Counted from the stretch's first letter, positions 7,234-15,339 are shown. The stretch is 17,323 bases of DNA from an uncultured Lachnospiraceae bacterium (GCA_910585255.1 CAJUEI010000064.1:1-17323); one strand, 5' to 3'. A program made the numbers and translations. Notes: generated by a model not told the origin, from the sequence alone.

Positions 7234-7926
7234 ATGATAGTATTTGAGAATATAAGCAAAACCTATGAAACAGGCACTCCTGCTTTAAATGGGATTAATC
7301 TTCGGATTAATGAAGGAGAATTTGTCTTTGTAGTGGGGAATAGCGGTTCAGGGAAATCTACGTTGATTAAGCTGATTTTAAAGGAATTGGAACCGACAGA
7401 GGGAAAGATTTATGTCAATAATAAGCAGCTGAATCGAATGAGAAGGGGACAGGTCTCCCGTTATCGAAGGGAATTAGGGGTTGTATTTCAGGATTTTAGA
7501 TTGTTAAGGGATCGAAATGTTTATGAAAATGTAGCATTTGCCCAAAGAGTAATCGGAACGCCTGCGAGAGTGATTCGCAGAAGTGTTCCGAATATGCTGT
7601 CTATGGTAGGGCTTGCTGAAAAGTATAAATCTTATCCGAAACAGTTGTCTGGAGGGGAGCAGCAGCGGGTGGCGTTGGCAAGGGCATTGGTAAATAGTCC
7701 AAAGATTCTTCTTGCAGATGAACCTACCGGGAATTTAGATCCTAAGAATTCATGGGAGATTATGCATCTGTTGGAAGAGGTAAATCAAAAGGGGACCACG
7801 GTTCTGGTAGTGACGCATAATCAGGAGATTGTAGATAAGATGAAAAAAAGAGTGATTACCATGCACAAGGGAGTCGTTACCAGTGATGAAAAGACGGGCA
7901 GTTATCTTCACTGGCAGAATGGATAG
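7234..7926 (+). CDS. ftsE: Cell division ABC ATPase FtsE
   Basis: 230 residues, normal for FtsE, the cytoplasmic ATPase of the FtsEX complex that gates peptidoglycan hydrolase activity at the membrane. Motifs: Walker A GNSGSGKS (35-42), Q-loop Gln86 in VFQDFRLL (a phrase characteristic of FtsE), signature LSGGE (138-142), Walker B ILLADEPTGNLDP (158-170) and H-loop His195. The ATG at 7234 is chosen over a TTG at 7210 because it follows GGAAGGA at a good distance and begins at the conserved MIxFENISKTY. FtsX follows 22 bases downstream. Confidence 0.95.
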   Translation: MIVFENISKTYETGTPALNGINLRINEGEFVFVVGNSGSGKSTLIKLILKELEPTEGKIYVNNKQLNRMRRGQVSRYRRELGVVFQDFRLLRDRNVYENVAFAQRVIGTPARVIRRSVPNMLSMVGLAEKYKSYPKQLSGGEQQRVALARALVNSPKILLADEPTGNLDPKNSWEIMHLLEEVNQKGTTVLVVTHNQEIVDKMKKRVITMHKGVVTSDEKTGSYLHWQNG

Positions 7927-7948
7927 GAATTAGGAGGAAAGATGAAAT

Positions 7949-8851
7949 TTGAATACGATTTTCTATTGTCTGAAACAAGGAGTACGAAATATATTTCGAA
8001 ATAAATTATTTACGCTTGCATCGATTAGTACCATGGCAGCCTGTATTTTTTTGTTTGGGTTATTTTTTGCAATGGTAGCAAATGTGCAGTATATTGTAAA
8101 ACATGTGGAAACCAATATCTGTGTAACGGTATTTTTTGATAAAAATATATCGGAAAGCCGAATGAAAGAGATTGGAGAAGAGGTCGGAAAACGGGTAGAG
8201 GTAGCAGAAATTCAGTTTATTTCGGCAGAAGAAGCATGGGATACTTTTAAGGTGGATTATTTTAAAGGAAAAGAGGAAGTGGCAAAAGCATTTACTGGAG
8301 ATAATCCGCTGGCAAATTCTGCTTCCTATACGATTTACTTAAATGATGCATCGATGCAGGGGGCATTAGTTACTTATTTAGAACATATGGATGGAGTAAG
8401 GGAGGTAAAGAAGTCAGATTTTACGGCAAGCAGTTTTTCTAATTTTAGTCTGCTGCTTGGTTATGTATCGGCAGCAATTATTGCAATTCTTCTTGCAGTT
8501 GCTGTATTTTTAATTGGCAATACGGTTTCGGTCGGGATTACGGTCAGGAGAGAAGAGATCTCGATTATGAAATTAATCGGAGCAACGGATTTTTTTGTAA
8601 AGGCTCCGTTTTTAGTGGAGGGAATTTTAATCGGTGTGATTGGAGCTGCCCTTCCGCTTGTTGTTATTTACTTTGGTTATGAGAAAGTGGTTGCTTATAT
8701 TTTAGAACAGTTTAGTATGCTTGGAAATATTATCGTGTTTTTGCCAGCGGAGGAGATTTTCCGCTATCTGTTTCCGGTAGGATTGGTTTTAGGGGTCGGA
8801 ATCGGGTATTTAGGAAGCAGCGTAACAATTAGAAAACATCTGCGGGTATAG
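7949..8851 (+). CDS. ftsX: Cell division permease-like protein FtsX
   Basis: 300 residues with the FtsX topology: TM1 (about 22-46), an extracellular domain (47-165) that in relatives contacts the secreted hydrolase, then TM2 (168-192), TM3 (222-244) and TM4 (274-294). The TM2 follow-on VSVGITVRREEISIMKLIGAT is a hallmark of the family. The start is odd: in frame the first possible codon is TTG at 7949, 11 bases after AGGAGG, while an ATG at 7942 is in the wrong frame. Relatives begin MKxxT-xxYxxKQG, so a single extra G near 7951 could explain the arrangement. The rest of the frame is intact. Confidence 0.92.
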   Translation: MNTIFYCLKQGVRNIFRNKLFTLASISTMAACIFLFGLFFAMVANVQYIVKHVETNICVTVFFDKNISESRMKEIGEEVGKRVEVAEIQFISAEEAWDTFKVDYFKGKEEVAKAFTGDNPLANSASYTIYLNDASMQGALVTYLEHMDGVREVKKSDFTASSFSNFSLLLGYVSAAIIAILLAVAVFLIGNTVSVGITVRREEISIMKLIGATDFFVKAPFLVEGILIGVIGAALPLVVIYFGYEKVVAYILEQFSMLGNIIVFLPAEEIFRYLFPVGLVLGVGIGYLGSSVTIRKHLRV

Positions 8852-8915
8852 GGATTTTAGAAACGGAGCAGATGGAGTATACAGGTTTAGAAAGGTGAGT
8901 ATAATAGGAGAAGAT

Positions 8916-10115
8916 ATGATAAAATACAGGAAAAAATTCGGATGGAAAGCGGTTATGCTTGCGATGATTTTTTCGGTGATGATTCCGGTTCAGGCATCTT
9001 CTACCAAGGATAAGATTGATGATGTGAAGGAGCAGCAGGAACAGTCACAGCAGCGAAAGAAAGAGATTGAAAGCAAGATTCAGGAATTAGAAGTCTATAA
9101 AGCAGATGCGATCTCTTATATTCAAAAAATGGATGCAGAGCTGGCGGATGTAGAGGCGAGGTTAGAAGATCTTGGGAATCAGCAGACGATAAAAGAACAA
9201 GAGATTGCAGAGACAGAGATTGAGTTAGAAGATGCAAAGAAGACCGAACGGGAACAATATGAATCGATGAAGCTGCGGATTCAATATATGTATGAAAATG
9301 GAAATGAGTCTTATTTAGAAATGCTATTGGGTGCAGAAAGCTTTGCGGATTTATTAAATAAATCGGAATATATTGCACAGATTACCAGCTATGATCGGGA
9401 TATGTTAGATGCCTATCAGCAGACAATATTAGAAGTAGAAGCTAAGGAGGCACAGTTAGAAGAGGAAAATCAGGAGCTTACCCGTCTGATTCAGGAAAGT
9501 GAAGACGAAAAGGGAAATTTGCAGCGGCTGATTGACGCAAAAGCGGTGGTACTTGCAGGATATGAAGCCGATATTGAAAATGGAGAATCAGAGGTTTCTG
9601 CATTGGAAGCTGATATGGCAAAGATGGAAGCGGAACTTTCTGAATTAGAAGCACAGTTAAAACGAGAAGAGGAGGAAGCAGCAAGGCAGGCAGCGGCAGC
9701 AAGGAGGACTTATGACGGAGGAAGCTTAGGATTTCCTATGGCGTGGTACTATCGGAAAACCTCCGATTTCGGCTATCGGAATCATCCGATTTTCGGACAG
9801 GTTCTTCAGCACAATGGTGTAGATTTAAGTGCAGATACCGGCACGGCAATTTATGCGGCTTATAATGGAACGGTGGTTGTTTCTACCTATAATTCTTCAG
9901 CCGGAAATTATATTATGATTGATCATGGAAGCGGACTGATGACAGTATATATGCACTGTTCAAAGCTGCTAGTCAGTGTGGGAGAAACCGTTTCAAAGGG
10001 ACAGACCATAGGATTGGTAGGCTCCACCGGAAATTCTACCGGACCGCATCTGCACTTTAGTGTGCGGTTAAATGGTTCCTATGTAGATCCCAAACCTTAT
10101 ATTGGGTTAAATTAA
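8916..10115 (+). CDS. Secreted coiled-coil M23 peptidase, FtsEX-controlled murein hydrolase (EnvC-like)
   Basis: 399 residues. A signal peptide (KYRKKFGWK, hydrophobic stretch, VQA before SS at about residues 28-29) directs export. Residues about 30-255 are a long coiled coil, as in EnvC, CwlO and PcsB, which binds FtsX. Residues about 270-399 form a peptidase M23 domain with the zinc motif His299-x3-Asp303 (HNGVD) and His378-x-His380 (HLHF), so it should be catalytically active, unlike E. coli EnvC. The end, GSYVDPKPYIG, is typical for the domain. ATG 8916 follows AGGAG; a GTG at 8895 would give an unlikely extended signal peptide. It is 64 bases downstream of ftsX with no terminator between. 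Confidence 0.92.
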   Translation: MIKYRKKFGWKAVMLAMIFSVMIPVQASSTKDKIDDVKEQQEQSQQRKKEIESKIQELEVYKADAISYIQKMDAELADVEARLEDLGNQQTIKEQEIAETEIELEDAKKTEREQYESMKLRIQYMYENGNESYLEMLLGAESFADLLNKSEYIAQITSYDRDMLDAYQQTILEVEAKEAQLEEENQELTRLIQESEDEKGNLQRLIDAKAVVLAGYEADIENGESEVSALEADMAKMEAELSELEAQLKREEEEAARQAAAARRTYDGGSLGFPMAWYYRKTSDFGYRNHPIFGQVLQHNGVDLSADTGTAIYAAYNGTVVVSTYNSSAGNYIMIDHGSGLMTVYMHCSKLLVSVGETVSKGQTIGLVGSTGNSTGPHLHFSVRLNGSYVDPKPYIGLN

Positions 10116-10236
10116 AAGCTTATCATAAAAGATTAGAATGAGAATTGCAAGTATTAATAAAAGCTAAAAGCTAAGAAATAAAAATATAGAAAATAAAAAT
10201 AAAAATAAGGAAAGACGGAGTTAAAAAGGGAAAGGC

Positions 10237-10257
10237 ATGGTGTTGCAAAATGAATGA
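10237..10257 (+). other. Possible 6-codon leader ORF overlapping the ctpA start
   Basis: ATG at 10237 follows AAGGGAAAGG and encodes MVLQNE before a TGA that overlaps the ctpA start region. The ctpA ATG (10250) lies 14 bases from that ribosome site, too far for efficient direct initiation, so terminating ribosomes may re-initiate at 10250. Confidence 0.3.
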
Positions 10258-11557
10258 AAAGAAAAATTATCAGCGAGGGATGCTTACCGGAATAGCAGGA
10301 GGAATTCTTGGATGTCTGATTTTGGTTGCTATTTTAATTGTTGCAGGTGTAAATATTTTTGCAGCAAATAACGGGCATATTGTATTTGGAGCAGAAGAAG
10401 TACCTTCGATGGAAGAGACAGAGCCGGAGAGTACCACCGATTCGGAAGAAACAGGGGTTTTGACAGCAGAGTTTCTAGAGAAGGTAGAACGGATTTACAG
10501 TGATATGCAGTCTTATTTTCTCTATGATATCGATGAGCAGGCACTTCGGGACGGGATGCTGGACGGGATGCTGCAGGCATTAGATGATCCATATTCTTGT
10601 TATTATAATGAAGAAGAATTGGTCAGTATGATGGAAACTACACAGGGAGAGTATGTGGGAATTGGAGTTTCAGTATCTCAGAATGTAAATACCGGATTGA
10701 TTACAATTTTAAAGCCTTATAAGGGAGCACCCGGAGCAGAGGCAGGACTTCTGCCGGGAGATGTGCTCTATAAGGTAAATGATCAGGAAATTACAACAAT
10801 GGAGTTAGATTCGGTGGTAGGACTGATTCGGGGAGAGGAAGGCTCAAAGGTAAAGCTTACCGTATACCGTGAGGGAGAAGCGGATTATTTGGACTTTGAA
10901 GTAGAGAGACGAAAAGTAGAGATTCCTACCGTAGAGTATGAAATGTTGGAGAACCAGATTGGGTATATTATGGTTTCTGCCTTTGAAGGAAATACAGACG
11001 AACAGTTTGAAGCGGCGATGGAGGATTTGACCGCACAGGGAATGAAGGGTTTAATTATTGATCTGCGTGACAATGGGGGCGGATTGTTGGATACTGTTGT
11101 CAATATGCTGGACTATGTATTGCCGGAAGGATTGATTTTTTATGTAAAGGATAAGTATGAAAATGTCGGAGGAGAGATGTACTCTACTTCATCTTGTCAT
11201 TTAGAAGTGCCGCTTGTAGTATTGGTAAATGAAAACAGTGCCAGTGCATCAGAGGTCTTTGCCGGAAATATTCAGGATTTTGAAGCAGGAAAGTTGGTTG
11301 GAACGACTACTTTTGGAAAAGGAATTATGCAGTCGATGTATTATGAGGATATCCAATATAGTACAGCAATTAAATTAACTGTAGCGGATTATTATATTCA
11401 CTCTGGACGGAATATCCATAAAATTGGAATTACGCCGGATATAGAAGTAGAATTAGACGAGGAATTGAAAAAACTTCTGACTATTCCTCATGATCAGGAT
11501 ACGCAGCTTCAAGCCGGGATTGCTGCTGTAACAGAGGCAATTCAAGCGGTGGAATAA
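10250..11557 (+). CDS. ctpA: S41-family C-terminal processing peptidase
   Basis: 435 residues. An N-terminal membrane anchor (about 11-36) places the enzyme outside the membrane. A PDZ domain (about 125-215, GEYVGIGVSVS to VKLTVYREGE) selects C-terminal substrates. The S41 catalytic core follows, with DLRDNGGGLLD (271-281), ENSASASEVF (328-337) and TFGKG (354-358). By comparison with E. coli Prc, the serine/lysine dyad is Ser332 and Lys357, which keep the expected 25-residue spacing. CtpA-type enzymes mature or degrade envelope proteins; here the neighbouring M23 hydrolase is an attractive but unproven substrate. It is preceded by a 134-base A-rich intergenic region with no clear terminator. 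Confidence 0.93.
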   Translation: MNEKKNYQRGMLTGIAGGILGCLILVAILIVAGVNIFAANNGHIVFGAEEVPSMEETEPESTTDSEETGVLTAEFLEKVERIYSDMQSYFLYDIDEQALRDGMLDGMLQALDDPYSCYYNEEELVSMMETTQGEYVGIGVSVSQNVNTGLITILKPYKGAPGAEAGLLPGDVLYKVNDQEITTMELDSVVGLIRGEEGSKVKLTVYREGEADYLDFEVERRKVEIPTVEYEMLENQIGYIMVSAFEGNTDEQFEAAMEDLTAQGMKGLIIDLRDNGGGLLDTVVNMLDYVLPEGLIFYVKDKYENVGGEMYSTSSCHLEVPLVVLVNENSASASEVFAGNIQDFEAGKLVGTTTFGKGIMQSMYYEDIQYSTAIKLTVADYYIHSGRNIHKIGITPDIEVELDEELKKLLTIPHDQDTQLQAGIAAVTEAIQAVE

Positions 11558-11595
11558 TGACAAAGAACAGATACAAATAAAATTGGAGGTATAAG

Positions 11596-13332
11596 ATGCA
11601 GATATCAGGAGCGGAATTATTCGTAAAAGCATTAAAGGCAGAACAGGTAGATACCTTATTTGCCTATCCCGGAGGACAGGCGATTGATTTATTTAATGCT
11701 TTATATGGGGAGACAGAGATAGATATTATTTTGCCTCGGCATGAACAGGGATTGGTTCATGCCGCAGATGGGTACGCACGGTCAACCGGTAAGGTGGGTG
11801 TCTGTCTGGTGACAAGCGGTCCGGGGGCAACGAATCTGGTAACAGGGATTGCTACGGCAAATTATGACAGTGTGCCTTTGGTATGTTTTACCGGGCAAGT
11901 GCCTACAAATTTAATTGGAAATGATGCATTTCAGGAAGTAGATATTGTCGGAATTGTACGTTCTATCTGTAAATACGCAGTAACGGTACGAACAAGGGAA
12001 GAATTAGCAACCGTAATAAAAAAGGCATTTTATATTGCCCGTTCGGGAAAGCCGGGAGTTGTCTTAGTGGATCTTCCGAAGGATGTACAGAGGGCAATGG
12101 GAAGTGCAGAATATCCCGAGAAAGTAGAGATTCGGGGATATAAGCCTAATACAGCGGTTCATATCGGGCAGATTAAGAAAGCATTAGAAACGCTGAATCG
12201 GGCAAAGAAGCCGCTCTTTTTGGTGGGAGGCGGCGTAAATATTGCTCAAGCTAAAGAGGAGATGACACGGCTTGCCGAGCTGACCCGTGTTCCGGTAGTT
12301 ACTACAATTATGGGAAAAGGAGCGATACCTTCCGATCATCCGCTGTATATCGGAAATATTGGAATTCATGGAAGTTATGCCGCAAATTCGGCTATCAGTG
12401 AATGTGATGTTTTGTTTTCAATCGGGACACGGTTTAATGATCGAATAACAGGAAAGTTAGGTACATTTGCACAACATGCTACGATTATTCATATTGATAT
12501 TGATACTGCTTCGATCTCTAGAAATATTGTGGTAAATATTCCGATTGTTGCCGATGCAAAAAATGCGATAGTAGCTCTGTTAGAGAAGGCAGTTCCTTTG
12601 GAATTAGAGGAGTGGACGGATCGGATTACTGAGTGGAAAAAGCAGAATCCTTTGAAGATGAAAGAGGGAAAACTGACACCTCAGCAGATTATGGAGACAA
12701 TGAATCAGAAGTTTGATCAAGCAATTATTACAACGGATGTAGGACAGAACCAGTTGTGGGCAACACAGTTTTTAGAATTAAACGGACAGAAACAGCTTTT
12801 GACTTCCGGCGGTCTTGGAACGATGGGATATGGGCTTCCGGCTGCGATTGGGGCAAAATTAGGAAATCCTGAGAAACCGGTTATTGCTATCTCCGGGGAC
12901 GGAGGGATGCAGATGAATATTCAGGAGATGGCTACGGCGGTGGTCTATGAACTGCCGATTATTATCTGTGTGCTGAATAATGGTTATCTTGGGAATGTTC
13001 GGCAGTGGCAGCAGATGTTTTATGACAGACGGTATGTTTCTACTTGTCTGCGTTATCGCAGAAGCTGTGCGGCTGTATGTAATACGCCTACCGGAGAATG
13101 TCCAGAATATACGCCGGATTTTGTAAAATTAGCAGAGAGTTATGGGGCAAAAGGAATTCGAGTAACAAAGGCGGAAGAGATAGAGGCAGCGTTTTCGGAA
13201 GCAGTAAAGAATACAAAGACACCTACCATAATAGAGTTTATTATTGAGCGGGAAGTAAATGTAATGCCGATTGTGGCACCCGGGAATCCGCTTAGCAGTA
13301 TGGTTCTGGAAAATGAGGAGGATATGGCATGA
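11596..13332 (+). CDS. ilvB: Acetolactate synthase large (catalytic) subunit
   Basis: 578 residues. It condenses two pyruvates to acetolactate (or pyruvate with 2-oxobutyrate) using thiamine diphosphate, the first shared step of valine, leucine and isoleucine synthesis. Visible are the N-terminal pyrimidine-binding domain with Glu50 (RHEQGLVHAADGYAR), the FAD-type central domain, and the ThDP/Mg motif GDG (434-436) through NN (461-462). VRQWQQMF (468-475) is a biosynthetic-type signature near the active-site cap. Just after it lies an unusual Cys-rich insertion with Cys484, 491, 495 and 502. GGAGG precedes the ATG. The gene begins only 38 bases after ctpA and overlaps ilvN. No leader attenuator is visible. 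Confidence 0.96.
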   Translation: MQISGAELFVKALKAEQVDTLFAYPGGQAIDLFNALYGETEIDIILPRHEQGLVHAADGYARSTGKVGVCLVTSGPGATNLVTGIATANYDSVPLVCFTGQVPTNLIGNDAFQEVDIVGIVRSICKYAVTVRTREELATVIKKAFYIARSGKPGVVLVDLPKDVQRAMGSAEYPEKVEIRGYKPNTAVHIGQIKKALETLNRAKKPLFLVGGGVNIAQAKEEMTRLAELTRVPVVTTIMGKGAIPSDHPLYIGNIGIHGSYAANSAISECDVLFSIGTRFNDRITGKLGTFAQHATIIHIDIDTASISRNIVVNIPIVADAKNAIVALLEKAVPLELEEWTDRITEWKKQNPLKMKEGKLTPQQIMETMNQKFDQAIITTDVGQNQLWATQFLELNGQKQLLTSGGLGTMGYGLPAAIGAKLGNPEKPVIAISGDGGMQMNIQEMATAVVYELPIIICVLNNGYLGNVRQWQQMFYDRRYVSTCLRYRRSCAAVCNTPTGECPEYTPDFVKLAESYGAKGIRVTKAEEIEAAFSEAVKNTKTPTIIEFIIEREVNVMPIVAPGNPLSSMVLENEEDMA

Positions 13333-13829
13333 AAAAGAGATGGATTAGTCTGTTTGTAGAGAACGATGTAGGGGTGCTTGCCCGGATATCGGGATTATTT
13401 TCTGGAAAATCTTATAATTTAAATAGTCTTACGGTAGGAACGACAGAAGATGAAACAGTTTCTCGGATGACAATTAGTTTAACCAGTGACGATAAGACAT
13501 TTGAACAGATTAAAAAACAGTTAAACCGTAGTGTAGAAGTGATTAAAGTAATTGATTTTACAGATATTCCTATTCATTTGAAGGAATTAATGTTTATAAA
13601 GGTAAATCATTGCACAGAGCGGGATAAACAGGAGATTTTTCGGATTTCAGAGGTATTTAAAGTAAAAGTAATTGACTATAATCCGACTACGGCTTTGATT
13701 GAAAGTGTGCAGACGGAAAATCGAAATAATGAGTTAGTGTCTATGCTTTCTTCGGCATTTTTAAATCGGATTGAGATTGTACGGGGAGGAAGTGTGGCAA
13801 TAGAGGCGATTAGCCTTTCAGAACGGTAA
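13329..13829 (+). CDS. ilvN: Acetolactate synthase small (regulatory) subunit
   Basis: 166 residues, full length. The N-terminal ACT domain (WISLFVENDVGVLARISGLFS, residues 5-25, then NLNSLTVGTTED) binds valine for feedback inhibition and activates the catalytic subunit. The C-terminal half (LKELMFIKVN to EIVRGG) is the conserved second ACT-like domain of IlvN/IlvH. The start overlaps the ilvB stop by four bases (ATGA), giving equimolar, coupled translation. The symbol ilvH would be equally valid. A terminator follows immediately, ending the long cluster. Confidence 0.95.
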   Translation: MKKRWISLFVENDVGVLARISGLFSGKSYNLNSLTVGTTEDETVSRMTISLTSDDKTFEQIKKQLNRSVEVIKVIDFTDIPIHLKELMFIKVNHCTERDKQEIFRISEVFKVKVIDYNPTTALIESVQTENRNNELVSMLSSAFLNRIEIVRGGSVAIEAISLSER

Positions 13830-13835
13830 GAAGAG

Positions 13836-13879
13836 GACTGCTGCAAAAGGGAGAGATTTCTTTTGCGGCAGTCTTTTTT
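13836..13879 (+). terminator. Terminator after ilvBN
   Basis: GACTGCTGCAAAAG pairs with CTTTTGCGGCAGTC (14 bp, one G-U pair) and is followed by TTTTTT. Confidence 0.9.
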
Positions 13880-13944
13880 GCAGGGGATTACTATAGCAGT
13901 CAGAGTGAATGGAGAAAGAATTTGTAAGAAATAGAAGAACAAGG

Positions 13945-13972
13945 TTAATCGAATCCGTTTTTTTGCCGATGT
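13945..13972 (+). promoter_or_regulatory. Possible SigD/FliA-type (motility sigma) promoter
   Basis: TTAA (13945-13948), 16 bases, then GCCGATGT (13965-13972) closely resembles the flagellar sigma consensus TAAA-N15-GCCGATAA/AT. It lies about 50 bases upstream of the start of the next gene. The match is short and could be chance. Confidence 0.35.
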
Positions 13973-14023
13973 AAAAAGAAAGAACTGTTTCGGTGAGTAT
14001 GGAAGTGAAAGGGGCTGAGTAGT

Positions 14024-14881
14024 GTGGCAAATTATATTGGTACGGAGATGAATAGAAGTATTACGGGAACAGTGGGCGGGAATGAAAATTTAACCTTGGC
14101 TAAGATTCGGGAGAAACAGAATAAAAACCGTAAGAAAAAGAAATTAAGCTATAATTCCAGAGAGATTTCTTCGCAGATCCTTCGCTCTGTAAAATCGGAA
14201 ATTGCTTCTGTTGTTTTAGTTCGGGCAAAGATGAAAGTGGGGGTATTAAAACGCTGTCTTGGAACGGGGGAATATAATGACAGAGAAGTGGCAGCGGCGG
14301 TTGCCCATGCACAGCGGATGGTAACTTGTGCAAAGATGAAAGTAAAACATTTAAGGGAAGAGGAAGAGCAGGGGAAGCAGAATAAAAAGGAGCAGGCGGA
14401 GAATAAGCGGCAGAAGAAGAGCGAGATTAAGCGGAGAGTGAGTCAGAAGGAGCGGGAGATAGAGAGTAAAATTGCTCAGGAGAAGATAGAGCAGGTTAGG
14501 AAAGAAAAGATGCAGCATCAGGATTTGATTCGCAAAAAGAAGATGCATCGGAATAAAGAGCTTTCTAAGATCCAGGAAGCGGATATGAAGTATTTAAAGG
14601 ATAAAACAGAGGGGAGTGAGGATTCCTCTCAGACGGATTATAGTGGTGTGAGTCTGGAATTGAGTATGGCAGCTATGGGGATGCAGGAGCTTCAGATGAG
14701 TGCACATGCAGCAGAGCTGATGGAGAAGCAATTAGAGCAGGAGATTGAAATGCAGGTGGAGATGCAGATGCAAATGGAGGGGATGGCTTCGGTTGATGGA
14801 TTTGCAGCGGATGTAGGAACGGTGCCGGATGTGGCGGGGGAAGGAGCTGTGGGGGGAGGATCGTTTGATATTAGTGTTTAG
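14024..14881 (+). CDS. Hypothetical charged coiled-coil protein
   Basis: 285 residues; I do not recognise a named family. It starts at GTG 14024 after AAAGGGG (an ATG at 14048 is the alternative). Residues 35-105 (LSYNSREISSQILRSVKSEI to AQRMVTCAKMKVKHLREEE) look like a compact helical domain, including the phrase LKRCLGTGEYNDREVAAAVAHA. Residues about 105-195 are a Lys/Glu/Gln-rich coiled coil. Residues 215-255 are Met/Gln-rich, followed by a Gly-rich tail ending SFDISV. There is no signal peptide or membrane segment, so a cytoplasmic location is likely. A SigD-like promoter lies upstream. The C-terminal DISV resembles the IDVSV end of YjfB in this window. A motility link is possible but unproven. 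Confidence 0.7.
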   Translation: MANYIGTEMNRSITGTVGGNENLTLAKIREKQNKNRKKKKLSYNSREISSQILRSVKSEIASVVLVRAKMKVGVLKRCLGTGEYNDREVAAAVAHAQRMVTCAKMKVKHLREEEEQGKQNKKEQAENKRQKKSEIKRRVSQKEREIESKIAQEKIEQVRKEKMQHQDLIRKKKMHRNKELSKIQEADMKYLKDKTEGSEDSSQTDYSGVSLELSMAAMGMQELQMSAHAAELMEKQLEQEIEMQVEMQMQMEGMASVDGFAADVGTVPDVAGEGAVGGGSFDISV

Positions 14882-14902
14882 GTTTTCAATATTTCATGTA
14901 AA

Positions 14903-15082
14903 GGGTTGCGGTTCGGATGTTTGCTGTAAAGAGGAATTTATATGTGCCCAATGCAGATAGAGTAATTTTATTTGGGTTGTGGTTTGGATATTTGTTGTAA
15001 AGAGGAATTTATATGTGCCCAATGCAGATAGTGTAGTCTTATTTGGGTTGCGGTTCGGACGCCTGCTGCAAAGAGGAATTCT
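14903..15082. repeat. 71-bp direct tandem repeat, two units plus a partial third
   Basis: Units start at 14903, 14974 and 15045 with a 71-bp period, each beginning GGGTTGYGGTT. Units 1 and 2 run full length. Unit 3 matches only to about 15082, where palindrome copy 3 takes over. Differences between units are mostly C/T or G/A transitions. Confidence 0.85.
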
Positions 15083-15200
15083 CTGCTGGGGCCGTTTGCA
15101 CTAAGGCTTCCTCGCAGCGGGCACATAAGATGCTAAAAGACAGCATCTAAGTGCCGGCGGGAAGCAATACCCCTGCAGAGATTTCCTCTTTGCAGCAGGC
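15061..15200 (+). repeat. 140-bp palindromic element, copy 3
   Basis: The 88-bp core (15087-15174) is identical to copy 1, with 26-bp inverted arms (15061-15086 and 15175-15200) carrying one mismatch. The arm sequence differs from copies 1 and 2. The left arm is also the start of the third unit of the adjacent 71-bp tandem repeat, so arm sequence and local sequence are related. The element fills most of the 458-base gap between two hypothetical genes. Confidence 0.9.
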
Positions 15201-15339
15201 TGTGTATTTCAAATATTTTGCAGAGATTGCTTTTTTGTTTTGGCAGTAGGTAGGATAGTTGAATATAAAAATGGTGTGGTAGGTTAAGTGGGTATGATAC
15301 TATTAGGTGTAAACTGTGGTATAGAAAGGAAGGAAAAGT

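Noticed and set aside
10116..10249. A-rich intergenic stretch before ctpA as a promoter or terminator
   Set aside because: It contains simple AAAAAT runs but no stem with a U tract and no convincing -35/-10 pair.
14351..14548. Minus-strand leucine-rich frame
   Set aside because: Antisense shadow of the Lys/Glu-rich coiled coil; no start signals.
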